From Tepidimonas alkaliphilus (GTDB taxonomy: Bacteria; Pseudomonadota; Gammaproteobacteria; Burkholderiales; Burkholderiaceae_C), in the NCBI RefSeq assembly GCF_007556595.1, contig NZ_VJNB01000008.1, forward strand, positions 1-64,000: a stretch of 64,000 bases of DNA, in the 5' to 3' direction. A program made the position numbers and the translations under genes. Below the pieces are notes generated by a model that searched no databases, was not told where the DNA came from, and was given only the letters and a program-made list of their open reading frames with translations. Of this stretch, positions 37,180 through 45,951 are shown in pieces; position 1 is the first letter of the stretch; each line of letters starts with the position of its first letter.

Positions 37180-38406
37180 ATGGAAGCCTACCTGATCGAC
37201 TGGGCCGGGGTGCTGCTGCGCTGGCTGCACGTGGTGGCCGCCATCGCCTGGATCGGCTCGTCGTTCTACTTCGTCTTTCTCGACAACAACCTGCTCAAGC
37301 CGACCGACCCGGTGCTCATCGAGCGCGGCGTCGATGGCGCCATGTGGGCGGTGCACGGCGGCGGCTTCTACCACCCGCAGAAATACCTCGTCGCGCCGCC
37401 GCGCATCGACTCCAAGCTGCACTGGTTCTACTGGGAAAGCTACACCACCTGGCTGAGCGGCTTTGCGCTGCTGGCGGTCAGCTACCTCTGGCACGCCGAG
37501 GTCTATCTGGTCGATCCGGCGCGGATGGACTGGAGCCCGGCGCTGGCCGGCGCGGTCGCGGTCGGCCTGCTGGTGGCGTTCTGGCTGGTTTATGACCTCA
37601 CCTGCCGCCTGGCGGGTGTCGGCCCGCGCGCCGACCGGCTGATCGCCGCGGTGATGCTGGCGGTGGTGGCGGGCGCGTGCTGGCTGGCCACCACGCTTTA
37701 CCCCGGGCGGGCGGCCTTCCTGCTGGTCGGCGCGATGCTGGCCACCGCGATGAGCGCCAACGTGCTGTTCTGGATCATCCCGGGCCAGCGCAAGGTGGTG
37801 GCGGCGCTGACCAGCGGCCAGCCGGTCGACCGCGCGGCGCTGGCGATCCACGGCCAGCGCGGCAAGCAGCGCAGCGTGCACAACACCTATTTCACGCTGC
37901 CGGTGCTGTTCGCGATGCTCAGCAACCACTGGCCGGCGCTGACCGGCGCCGAGCACAACGCCGCCGTGCTGTTCGCGATGATGCTGGGCGGCGCGCTGAT
38001 CCGGCAATATTTCGTGCAGCGGCACGGCTACAAGCTGGGGCGCGCGCCGAACCCGCTGCCGTGGGCCTTGGCCGGCGCGGCGATCATCGGCGGCGTGATC
38101 GTCGCACTGGCGCCGCGCCCGGCCACCGAGGCCGCCGCCCCGTCCCCCGCCGGCGGGGACGCGACAACCTCCGGCGCCACGATCCAGGCGCTGGTGCAGC
38201 GGCATTGCCTCGCCTGCCACGCCGGCGAGGGAGCGATGAAGGGCGTGCGCCTCGACAGCGCCGAGGCGCTGCGCGCCCACGCCTCCGCGATTTACCAGCA
38301 GGTGGCCGTCACGCGCCAGATGCCGCTGAACAACGCCACCGGCATGACCGAGGCCGAACGCGCCGCCGTGGCAGCGTGGTTCCGCGCCGGGGCGCCGGTG
38401 GACTAG
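37180..38406 (+). CDS. puuD: Urate hydroxylase PuuD (membrane protein with cytochrome c domain)
   Basis: A 408-residue membrane enzyme oxidising urate to 5-hydroxyisourate. Residues 1-310 are the DUF989 part with about eight transmembrane helices, beginning VLLRWLHVVAAIAWIGSSFYFVFLD. After a Pro/Ala linker (about 315-332), residues 335-408 form a class I cytochrome c domain with the heme site CLACH (Cys343, Cys346, His347) and an axial Met in TRQMPLNN. Electrons therefore go to the respiratory chain and not to O2 as in uricase. It completes the hiuH-xdhC-puuD transcription unit. Confidence 0.95.
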   Translation: MEAYLIDWAGVLLRWLHVVAAIAWIGSSFYFVFLDNNLLKPTDPVLIERGVDGAMWAVHGGGFYHPQKYLVAPPRIDSKLHWFYWESYTTWLSGFALLAVSYLWHAEVYLVDPARMDWSPALAGAVAVGLLVAFWLVYDLTCRLAGVGPRADRLIAAVMLAVVAGACWLATTLYPGRAAFLLVGAMLATAMSANVLFWIIPGQRKVVAALTSGQPVDRAALAIHGQRGKQRSVHNTYFTLPVLFAMLSNHWPALTGAEHNAAVLFAMMLGGALIRQYFVQRHGYKLGRAPNPLPWALAGAAIIGGVIVALAPRPATEAAAPSPAGGDATTSGATIQALVQRHCLACHAGEGAMKGVRLDSAEALRAHASAIYQQVAVTRQMPLNNATGMTEAERAAVAAWFRAGAPVD

Positions 38407-38508
38407 CCCCCGAGGAAGAGGAGGGGCTGCCGAAGGTCGCCCCCAACAAATGGAAGGTGTCTTCCGGCGGGGGGCCGAGGTGAGCGGTGTCGCCACTGGG
38501 TGCGCCGC

Positions 38509-38596
38509 TGGCGGAAGTGGAGGGATTCGAACCCCCGAACCCTTGCGGGTTGCCGGTTTTCAAGACCGGTGCCTTCAACCACTCGGCCACACTTCC
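38509..38596 (-). tRNA. tRNA-Ser (anticodon TGA)
   Basis: An 88-base class II tRNA on the minus strand, with encoded CCA (38511-38509). The acceptor stem is GGAAGTG/CACTTCC with discriminator G, the anticodon loop reads CTTGAAA giving TGA, a long variable arm (CAACCCGCAAGGGTTC region) is typical of serine tRNAs, and the T loop is TTCGAAT. It reads UCA and, by wobble, other UCN codons. Confidence 0.96.
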
Positions 38597-38620
38597 TTCA
38601 AAAAGGCTGCACAGTCGCGA

Positions 38621-38626
38621 ATTGTA
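38621..38626 (-). promoter_or_regulatory. -10 element for tRNA-Ser
   Basis: TACAAT on the minus strand, 24 bases before the tRNA 5' end. No convincing -35 is present at the usual distance. Confidence 0.45.
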
Positions 38627-38825
38627 GTGGCCCGCGCTCTGGCCAGACTTTCCGGACGCGGCGGGCTGGGGCGGTGCGTGTCGGCGTTGTCGCTGCCCTG
38701 TGAGGCTGCGCAGGATGACGCGAGGGTCGGTCAAAGCCTGACGCCAAGATCGGCGCGGGGCCGGCTGAAGTTCGGCGGTTGGCTGCCTACAGTGGCGGGG
38801 CAACCCTAAGTCGAGGAGGTGACCG

Positions 38826-39662
38826 ATGCCCAGCGTTTCGTCCGCCGAGCCTATCTTCCTATCGTCCAACGTCGGTGCTAGGGCAACGCCGTTGCGCCCC
38901 GTGGTTGGCGGCTGGTATGCGATTCCTGCCCATCGCGATGAGGAGCCCGATGCGCAGCGCCACGAGCGAGGGCGCCGGCGCGAGTGGCTGCCATTCCGCG
39001 TGCGCGTGGCCGCTGGGGAAGCGGACTTGCAACGCGTGGCCGCGCTGCGCTGGGCGGCCTATGCCCGGCACTTGCCGGCCCCTTTGGTGCAGCCGCTGGC
39101 GCAAGCCGAGGCGCTGGATCGCGAGCCTGGCGTGGCGGTGCTGATGGCCGAGTCGAAAGTGGACGGGGAGCTGTTGGGCACGTTGCGGCTGCAGACCAAC
39201 CGGCCGCGCCCCCTGTTGCTGGAGCAGTCCTACACGCTGCCGCCCGAAATGGCGCAATCCCCCTGTGCGGAGGTGACACGGCTGGCCGTGGCCAGCCACC
39301 CGGAGAGCCGCCTGGTCAAGACGGTGTTGCTGAAGGCCGCTTACCGGTGGTGCGAGGCGTATGGAATACGCTATGTGTTGGTGACGGCGCGCCCGCCGCT
39401 GGATCGTCAATACGCGCGGCTGCTGTTTCGCGATGTCGATCCGGCTCGCGGCTATGTGCCGCTGGCCCATGTGTTTGGGCTGCCGCACCGCGTGATGGTG
39501 TGCGATCTGGCGCGCGCGCGGCAGGACGGCGCGGGGCACCCGCTCTACGACTTTTGGTTTCGCACCGATCACCCCGACCTTGAGGTGGGGCCTGAAGAGG
39601 GGCGGCCCAGCACCCAATCGACGCGGTCGAACTCGTCGTCGGGCGGCTGGGTGTTGAGGTAG
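38826..39662 (+). CDS. N-acyl amino acid synthase FeeM-like (GNAT/autoinducer-synthase fold)
   Basis: A 278-residue protein resembling the FeeM N-acyl amino acid synthase domain, related to LuxI-type synthases. Core motifs: LRWAAYARHLP near residue 75, GTLRLQTN near 118, LEQSYTLP, AEVTRLAVAS near 148, VTARPPLDRQYARLLFRDV near 190 and the end HPLYDFWF. FeeM joins acyl-ACP to an amino acid; product and acceptor here are unknown. A strong ribosome site (GAGGAGG) precedes ATG 38826. The last 31 codons lie over the 3' end of the opposite GGDEF/EAL gene and are low-complexity, so the functional protein probably ends near residue 250. Confidence 0.72.
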   Translation: MPSVSSAEPIFLSSNVGARATPLRPVVGGWYAIPAHRDEEPDAQRHERGRRREWLPFRVRVAAGEADLQRVAALRWAAYARHLPAPLVQPLAQAEALDREPGVAVLMAESKVDGELLGTLRLQTNRPRPLLLEQSYTLPPEMAQSPCAEVTRLAVASHPESRLVKTVLLKAAYRWCEAYGIRYVLVTARPPLDRQYARLLFRDVDPARGYVPLAHVFGLPHRVMVCDLARARQDGAGHPLYDFWFRTDHPDLEVGPEEGRPSTQSTRSNSSSGGWVLR

Positions 39663-42559
39663 GCGTGCAGTTGGGCGTCGGCAATGAAGTCGGCGCCGCT
39701 GCGCGAGCGCAAAATCTGCTCCGGCGCCACCGGGCGCGACAGGGCCCAGCCTTGCACGTAATCGACGCCGATTTCGGCCAGCGTTTCCACCGTTTCGCGA
39801 TCTTCGGCCCACTCGGCGATGGTTTTCATGCCGAGGTTTTGGGCCAGCGTGACGATGGCTTCGACGATGGCCACGTTGGCCGGATGGCGGTTCATGTTGA
39901 CGATGAAGCTGCCGTCGATCTTGAGCATGTCAGCCGGCAGGTCTTTCAAATAGGAAAACGAGGTGTAGCCCGCGCCAAAGTCGTCCAGCGCCACGCGCGC
40001 GCCCAGCTGGCGCACGCGATCGATGAAGCGGCGCGTGTTGCCGGTGTCGTGCAGCGCCACGCTTTCGGTGATCTCCAAGCACAGGCGCGCGGCGGCGTCG
40101 GCGTGCTGTTGCAGCAGCGCGTAGGCGTCGTGCATGAAGCGCTCATCGTTGAGCGAGGCGCCGCTGAGGTTCAAGCAAACAAACTGCACGCAAGGCAGCT
40201 GCTCACGCTGCTGGCTGAGCCACTGCAAGGTGGTGCGCAACACCCAGCGGTCGATGGTGCCCATGCAGCCCGCATGCTCCGCGGCGCGCAGCAGGCGGTC
40301 AATCGGCACGCGTTGGCCGTTTTCGTCGCGCATGCGCAGCAGCACCTCGAAGTTGAGCGACTGCTGCGGACGCCGCAGCGCCACGATGGGCTGCATTTCC
40401 AAAAACAGCCCGTCGATGTCGCGACCGGCGGCCAGGCGTTCCACCAGCCGCATTTCGGCTTCGTGCTCTTGGAAGGCGCGTGCACCGTGCTCATACACCA
40501 CCAAGCCGCTCGAGGGCGCGCGCTTGGCCTGGCGGCAGGCGCGGTCGGCGGCGGCGACCACATCTTTGGCGTTGGCTCCCGCAGCGACCTCGACCAAACC
40601 GATGGAGCCGCGCACCTGAAACGCCCGTTCGCCCACCGCGTAGGGCGCGCGCGTCAGCGCTTGCAGCACGTCGCGGCAGACGGTCTCGGCACGGTGCAAA
40701 GGGGTGTCGAGCATGACGAGCAAGAATTCATCCCCGCCGACGCGGCCGACATACATGGTCGAGGCAAGCGGCTCTTGGATGCGCTCGCAGACCTGTTGCA
40801 ACACCGCGTCGCCGGCGGGGTGGCCATACAGATCGTTGATGAGCTTGAAGCGATCCAAATCCAGATACGCCACCGCCAGCGGCTTGCCGCGCCGCAGCCG
40901 TTGCAGCCCACGGCTGAGGCAAGCTTCGATGCCGCGCCGGTTCAGCACGCGCGTCAGCGGGTCGTGGTCGGCGAGAAACTGCAGGTGCTCATGCGCCTGC
41001 ACTTTGTCGGTAATGTCTTGCAGCGTGCCTTCGATTTTGTCGCCCGCACGGGCCGCGCGGACGAGGAAGCGCCGCGAGCCTGCGTCGGCGGTGCTCAGCC
41101 GTGTCTCAAACTCGATCGTGCGGCCCGGCTCTTCGTGGGCCAGGGCCTGCCAGTCGGCTTGCGGAAACAGCTCGTTCCAGGTGTGGCGCTCGGGCTCCAG
41201 CGGGCGCTGCAGCATGTGTTGCAGCGCCGGGTTGGCGCTCAGCAGCCGACCTTGCAAGTCAAGGGTGAACAGCCCGATGGGCAAAAAGTCGTAGGTGTGC
41301 TGCAGCTCGGCTTGCAGCGCCAGGCGCTGCTCGTGCTCAAGACGAAACTGTTCAGCCAGCGCCAGCGAAGCCAGCAAGCTGGAGGCCAGCGCCGCGGTGA
41401 CGCTGTTGATCGCGCCCAGCAGGGCCTTGAGGCCCAGCGCTGCGGCCACCACCTCATAGACGTTGGACAGCAGCGCCACCCCCATCGCTGCGGCGTACCA
41501 CATGGCCACGCGCGAGCGTGTGCGCAGCAGAATGACCCCCAGCGCGTACCCCAGCGCCAGCGCCCCGGCAGCCGAGGCAATCCAGATCACCGGCAAGAAA
41601 AAGCGATACGGCAGCGCCAGCGCCGCCAGCAACACCGGCACGCACGCCGCCAACACCCAGCGCACCGGTCGCAGCGTGGCGGTGCGTTCCAGATCGGCGG
41701 CGAACAGCGAGCGAAACAGCACCACCGTGGCCGTGCCATACAACGCCAGGGTCAGTTTGCGCACCAGCGGCAAGCTCTCGGGAGGCCAAAGGAAACCGAG
41801 CCACTGATAGTCCCAACCTGCCGACAGCGCCGCCATGCGCTGGTTGATGATCAGCCAGGCGGCAAAGATCAGGTCGTTGCGGTCGCGGTTGATGAGGCCG
41901 GCCACCAGCGTGAACAAGGCCAGCATCAGCAGGCCGCCGTCGAGCCAGCCGGCGTGGCGGTCGAAGCGCCGTTGCAGCGCCTCAATGGCATCCGCAGAGC
42001 CCGCCTGCACCACGAGCCGTGCGGGGCCGCTGAAGCGCGCCTGGCAGACCACATCGGCAGGCCAAGGATCGACCTGCAAGGCAAACCCCGCGCGAGAGGG
42101 GCGCAGCGCCCCGCGACCTGATGCCGCGGCGCTCGTGCGGTCGATGGCGCCCAGCGGCTGCAGCGTTTGCGCATCCCAGCACTGCAAGGCGGTGGCGTGG
42201 CGCGAGGGAAAGTCCAGCACGCCGCCGCGCTCGCGCAGCGCCGCCGGCACTTCCAGCCACAGCCACAGCGGCTGCTCCGACAGTTGGGTGTCCAGCGCCT
42301 CCACCGGGTTGCGCTGGCGCAGACCCGGCAGCACGCTGTCCACGCTGCGGCCCGGCTCGGTGAACATGGCCCGCACCGGCACGCGCTGCAAGGCTGCCTC
42401 GCTGCTGCCGAATTCGGTCGGCCAAGCCCACCACGCCCACAGCGTCAGCGCAAGCAGCAGCGTCGGCACGCCGTAAGCGGTCAAGACCTGCAGCCCGCGC
42501 TCGACGGACGCCATCCACGCCGCGCAGCGTCTGGCAGCAGGAGGTTGGGCAACGGTCAT
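39569..42559 (-). CDS. Membrane GGDEF/EAL protein with 7TMR-DISM-like input and PAS domain
   Basis: A 996-residue cyclic-di-GMP signalling protein. An N-terminal helix (about residues 25-45), a periplasmic stretch to about 190 and seven hydrophobic helices (about 195-400) resemble 7TMR-DISM receptors; a PAS-like domain follows (about 415-530). The GGDEF motif is intact at 608-612. In the EAL domain the motif reads EVL (Glu738) in NFEVLLRM, but other catalytic residues are present: NLS, EITES, DDFGAGY, KIDG, AEWAE and VQGW. So both synthesis and hydrolysis are possible; which dominates is unknown. It overlaps the FeeM-like gene by 94 bases, tail to tail. Confidence 0.92.
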   Translation of the reverse strand: MTVAQPPAARRCAAWMASVERGLQVLTAYGVPTLLLALTLWAWWAWPTEFGSSEAALQRVPVRAMFTEPGRSVDSVLPGLRQRNPVEALDTQLSEQPLWLWLEVPAALRERGGVLDFPSRHATALQCWDAQTLQPLGAIDRTSAAASGRGALRPSRAGFALQVDPWPADVVCQARFSGPARLVVQAGSADAIEALQRRFDRHAGWLDGGLLMLALFTLVAGLINRDRNDLIFAAWLIINQRMAALSAGWDYQWLGFLWPPESLPLVRKLTLALYGTATVVLFRSLFAADLERTATLRPVRWVLAACVPVLLAALALPYRFFLPVIWIASAAGALALGYALGVILLRTRSRVAMWYAAAMGVALLSNVYEVVAAALGLKALLGAINSVTAALASSLLASLALAEQFRLEHEQRLALQAELQHTYDFLPIGLFTLDLQGRLLSANPALQHMLQRPLEPERHTWNELFPQADWQALAHEEPGRTIEFETRLSTADAGSRRFLVRAARAGDKIEGTLQDITDKVQAHEHLQFLADHDPLTRVLNRRGIEACLSRGLQRLRRGKPLAVAYLDLDRFKLINDLYGHPAGDAVLQQVCERIQEPLASTMYVGRVGGDEFLLVMLDTPLHRAETVCRDVLQALTRAPYAVGERAFQVRGSIGLVEVAAGANAKDVVAAADRACRQAKRAPSSGLVVYEHGARAFQEHEAEMRLVERLAAGRDIDGLFLEMQPIVALRRPQQSLNFEVLLRMRDENGQRVPIDRLLRAAEHAGCMGTIDRWVLRTTLQWLSQQREQLPCVQFVCLNLSGASLNDERFMHDAYALLQQHADAAARLCLEITESVALHDTGNTRRFIDRVRQLGARVALDDFGAGYTSFSYLKDLPADMLKIDGSFIVNMNRHPANVAIVEAIVTLAQNLGMKTIAEWAEDRETVETLAEIGVDYVQGWALSRPVAPEQILRSRSGADFIADAQLHAYLNTQPPDDEFDRVDWVLGRPSSGPTSRSG

Positions 42560-42671
42560 GAAGCAAAGCGAAACGAACTCGACGTGGGCTCCCTGACCAT
42601 GCTTGATTTCGATGGGTTGACGAGCTGCGATTATGCGTCTGAATCGTCGGGCTGTGACACACTATGAGCCC

Positions 42672-44837
42672 ATGGATGAAGCGCAGGCGCTGGCGCAAGA
42701 GGCGCTGGCCGAGTTCGACGGGCTGATCGCAAGGGGGCAAGGGCTCAAAGTGCGGCCCGGCCAGCGCGCGATGGCCGCCTGCGTGGCCGAGACGTTGGCG
42801 CAGGCCAGCGTGGGCGGCGCTGAAGAGGACGGTCCAACGCCGCCGCGGCGGCTGGCGGTGGTCGAGGCCGGCACCGGCGTCGGCAAGTCGCTGGCCTACC
42901 TCGTGCCGGCGATCGCGGTGGCGCTGCAGCGCGGCACGCGCGTGGTGGTGTCCACCGCCACCGTGGCGCTGCAGGAACAGCTGGTGCGGCAGGATCTGCC
43001 GGCGCTGGCGGCGCAGCTGCCCACGCCGTTTCGCTATGCGCTGGCCAAGGGGCGCGGGCGCTACGTCTGCCGCCTAAAGCTGGAGCGCTGGCTGGCCGAT
43101 CCCGAGGAAGCCGGCGACGGCGAGGCCGACGACGACCTGCTGGCTCCCTTGAGCGCCGAGCGCGAGGCGCAGCGGCTCGCGTGGCTGCACGCGCGCGCGG
43201 CCGACCTGGCCCACGGGCGCTGGGACGGGGAGCTCGACAGCCTGCCGCAGCCGCCCGAGCCGGCCTGGTGGGCCGCGGTGGCGGCCGATGCCGCCTCCTG
43301 CTCGGCGCGCCACTGCCCGCTGTACGGGGAGTGCGTGTACTTCGAGCGGCGCAAGGAGCTGGTCGGCGCGCAGGTGCTGGTCGTCAACCACGACCTGCTG
43401 CTGGCCACGCTCGGCACGCGCCAGCTGCCGGAGCTGGATCAGTGCCTGCTGGTGTTGGACGAGGCGCACCATCTGCCGGCCACCGCGCTGGCGCAGTGGG
43501 CCAGCCGCGCCGGGCTGACGCGGCTGGCGTGGATCGACCAGCTGGCCAGCCGCATGCTGCGCACCGCGCTGGAGGTGGAGTGCGACGCCGTGGCCGACGT
43601 GCCCGACGCCGCGGCGCGCCTGCGCGCGGCGCTGCAGGAGCTGGCCCGCTTGGCCGTGCAGACCTGGGGCGGCGCGCTGCGGCATAGGGGGGAGCCGCTG
43701 CGCGTGCGCTGGCCGCTGGGCCGCGTGCCGCCCGGCTGGGCCGAGCCGCTGCGGCAGGCTGCCGAGGCCGCGGACGCGCTGCTGGCGGCGCTGCGCGCGC
43801 TGGGTGCGGCGCTGCGCGGCGCGATGCGCAAGCAGCCTGAGGAGGCGCGCCGGCTGGCGCAGCTTTATGCGCAGCTCGGCACGCTGGCGCCGCGGCTGGA
43901 GGCCACGAGTGACACGGTGCGCGGGCTGGCGCACGAGCCGCAGCCGGGCCAGCCCCCGCTGGCCAAGTGGCTGACGCTCACCCCCCCGGCCGCGGGCGGC
44001 GACGGCAGCGTGCGCGTGGTGGCGCACGCCAGCCCGATCCAGCCCGGCGCGCTGCTGCGCGCGCGCCTGTGGCCGCAGGTGCGCGGCGCGGTGCTGACCT
44101 CGGCGACGCTGACCGGCGCCGGCGGGCGCTTCGACTTCTTCCTGCGCGAGGTGGGCCTGGCGGACGACCCGGACGTGACGACGCGCGTGGTGGAAAGCCC
44201 CTTCGACCACGCGCGCCAGGGCGAGCTGGTGCTGGCCGGCGTGACGGCCGACCCGCGCGACCTGCCGGCCTACCAGCAGGCGGTGCAGCAGGCGCTGCTG
44301 CGCGACCTGCCCGGCGTGCGGCAGGGGGCACTGGTGCTGTTCACCTCGCGCGCGCATCTGCGTCAGGTGGCCCAGGCGCTGCCGCCGGAGCTGCGCGAGC
44401 GCGTGCTGGTGCAGGGCGAGCTGCCGCGCGCGCAGCTGCTGCAGCGCCACCGCGAGCGCGTCGGCGCGGGACAGCCGTCGATCCTGTTCGGCCTGCAGTC
44501 GTTCGGCGAGGGGCTGGATCTGCCCGGCGCGCTGTGCGCCGACCTCTTCATCACCAAGCTGCCGTTTGCGCCGCCGGACGACCCGGTGGGCGAGGCGCGC
44601 GCCGAGTGGCTGCGCGCCAGCGGCCGCGACCCGTTCCTCGAGCTGGTGGTGCCGGCCACCGCGCTGCGGCTGCAGCAGTGGGTCGGCCGCGCCCTGCGCA
44701 GCGAGGACGACCGCGCGCGCATCGTCTGCTACGACCCGCGTTTGACGGCCACCGGCTACGGGCGCATGATGCTGGCGGGGTTGCCGCCGTTTCGGCGGGT
44801 GCCAGCGGCGCAGGCCGCGCCCTTGGAGGCGGCATGA
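42672..44837 (+). CDS. dinG: ATP-dependent DNA helicase DinG
   Basis: A 721-residue XPD-like 5'-3' helicase that resolves R-loops and damaged replication structures. Walker A EAGTGVGKS is near residue 67; four Cys of the Fe-S cluster are seen (one in YVCRLKLERW near 135, then CSARHCPLYGEC near 210-221); the DEAH-type box is VLDEAHH near 260; motif VI is RLQQWVGRALRSEDDRA near 670. ATG 42672 (MDEAQALA) is the best start; an upstream in-frame start at 42633 is less likely. Its stop overlaps the radical SAM gene start. Confidence 0.93.
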   Translation: MDEAQALAQEALAEFDGLIARGQGLKVRPGQRAMAACVAETLAQASVGGAEEDGPTPPRRLAVVEAGTGVGKSLAYLVPAIAVALQRGTRVVVSTATVALQEQLVRQDLPALAAQLPTPFRYALAKGRGRYVCRLKLERWLADPEEAGDGEADDDLLAPLSAEREAQRLAWLHARAADLAHGRWDGELDSLPQPPEPAWWAAVAADAASCSARHCPLYGECVYFERRKELVGAQVLVVNHDLLLATLGTRQLPELDQCLLVLDEAHHLPATALAQWASRAGLTRLAWIDQLASRMLRTALEVECDAVADVPDAAARLRAALQELARLAVQTWGGALRHRGEPLRVRWPLGRVPPGWAEPLRQAAEAADALLAALRALGAALRGAMRKQPEEARRLAQLYAQLGTLAPRLEATSDTVRGLAHEPQPGQPPLAKWLTLTPPAAGGDGSVRVVAHASPIQPGALLRARLWPQVRGAVLTSATLTGAGGRFDFFLREVGLADDPDVTTRVVESPFDHARQGELVLAGVTADPRDLPAYQQAVQQALLRDLPGVRQGALVLFTSRAHLRQVAQALPPELRERVLVQGELPRAQLLQRHRERVGAGQPSILFGLQSFGEGLDLPGALCADLFITKLPFAPPDDPVGEARAEWLRASGRDPFLELVVPATALRLQQWVGRALRSEDDRARIVCYDPRLTATGYGRMMLAGLPPFRRVPAAQAAPLEAA

Positions 44838-45943
44838 GGCGGCCACCCCCCGGCGCACTGAAAGGCCGCGGCAGCGGGCTGCGCCTGGCGCACCGCTTCC
44901 AGCACGAGGCGCGCGAGCCGTTCGACGACGGCTGGGAACGCGAGCCGGACGCGCCGCCGCCTGCGCGCACCGAGCTGCGCTGGGAAGAAGCCAGGAGCGC
45001 GCTGACCTACAACGACTCGCCCGACATCGGCTTCGACCGCTCGCTCAACCCCTACCGCGGCTGTGAGCACGGCTGCGCCTACTGCTACGCGCGGCCCACG
45101 CACGCCTACCTGGATCTCTCGCCGGGGCTGGATTTCGAGACCGTGATCGTGGCGCGCCGCGGGCTGGAGGCGCGCCTGCGCGCCGAGCTGGCCCGCCCCG
45201 GCTACCGCGCCGCGCCGGTAGCCATCGGCACCGTCACCGACGCCTACCAGCCGCTGGAGCGCGAGCTGCGCCTGACGCGCGCGCTGCTGCAGGTGCTGGC
45301 CGAGACGCGCCACCCCTGGGTGCTGGTGACCAAGGGCAGCGGGGTGGAGCGCGACCTGGATCTGATCGCGCCGATGGCCGCGCAGGGGTTGTGCGCCGTC
45401 TACGTGACGGTGACGACGCTGCAGGCCGAGCTGGCGCGGCGGCTGGAGCCGCGCGCCGCAGCGCCCTGGCGGCGGCTGCGCACGATCCGGATGCTGGCCG
45501 ACGCCGGCGTGCCGGTGGGGGTGAGCGTCGCGCCGCAGATCCCGTTTCTCAACGACGACTTGGAGGCGGTGCTGGCCGCCGCCGCCGAGGCCGGCGCGCG
45601 CTGCGCGTTCTACACCGTGCTGCGGCTGCCGTGGGAGGTGCGCACGGTGTTTGCGGACTGGCTGCGCCGGCACTACCCCGAGCGCGCGGCGCGCGTGCTG
45701 GCGCGCGTGCGCGACCTGCATGGCGGGCGCGATTACGACGCCGAATTCGGCGCGCGCATGACGGGCCGCGGCGTCTGGGCCGAGCTGTGGCGCCAGCGCT
45801 TTGCGCAGGCGTGCCGCCGGCTGGGACTGGCCACGCAGGGGCCGGCGCTGCGGTCGGACCTGTTCCGCTCGCCTGCCATTGCCACGCCACCTGCGGCTGC
45901 GGCGCGGCCGGTCGATCCGCGCCAGCTGTCGCTGTTCGACTGA
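44834..45943 (+). CDS. PA0069-family radical SAM protein (SPL-like)
   Basis: A 369-residue radical SAM protein. The cluster-binding motif CEHGCAYCYARP (Cys-x3-Cys-x2-Cys, near residues 78-85) follows NPYRGC, as in spore photoproduct lyase-like and Rv2578c/PA0069 families. It lacks clear DNA-lyase residues, and no function is established for the family. ATG 44834 overlaps the dinG stop, and coupling to a helicase hints at nucleic-acid repair or modification; that is inference. The C-terminus ends RQLSLFD, a short motif that resembles clamp-binding peptides (QLSLF). Confidence 0.88.
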   Translation: MRRPPPGALKGRGSGLRLAHRFQHEAREPFDDGWEREPDAPPPARTELRWEEARSALTYNDSPDIGFDRSLNPYRGCEHGCAYCYARPTHAYLDLSPGLDFETVIVARRGLEARLRAELARPGYRAAPVAIGTVTDAYQPLERELRLTRALLQVLAETRHPWVLVTKGSGVERDLDLIAPMAAQGLCAVYVTVTTLQAELARRLEPRAAAPWRRLRTIRMLADAGVPVGVSVAPQIPFLNDDLEAVLAAAAEAGARCAFYTVLRLPWEVRTVFADWLRRHYPERAARVLARVRDLHGGRDYDAEFGARMTGRGVWAELWRQRFAQACRRLGLATQGPALRSDLFRSPAIATPPAAAARPVDPRQLSLFD

Positions 45944-45951
45944 CGGATGGC

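Noticed and set aside
38405-38428. AGCCCC/GGGGCT hairpin after puuD as a terminator
   Set aside because: A 6-bp stem with a 12-base loop and no T-run; too weak to call.
35134-38496. Very long open frame on the minus strand across hiuH, xdhC and puuD
   Set aside because: Only its 3' end is the real GntR gene. The rest is antisense to well-recognised genes and reads as His/Arg/Gln-rich filler, a usual effect of strong GC third-position bias.
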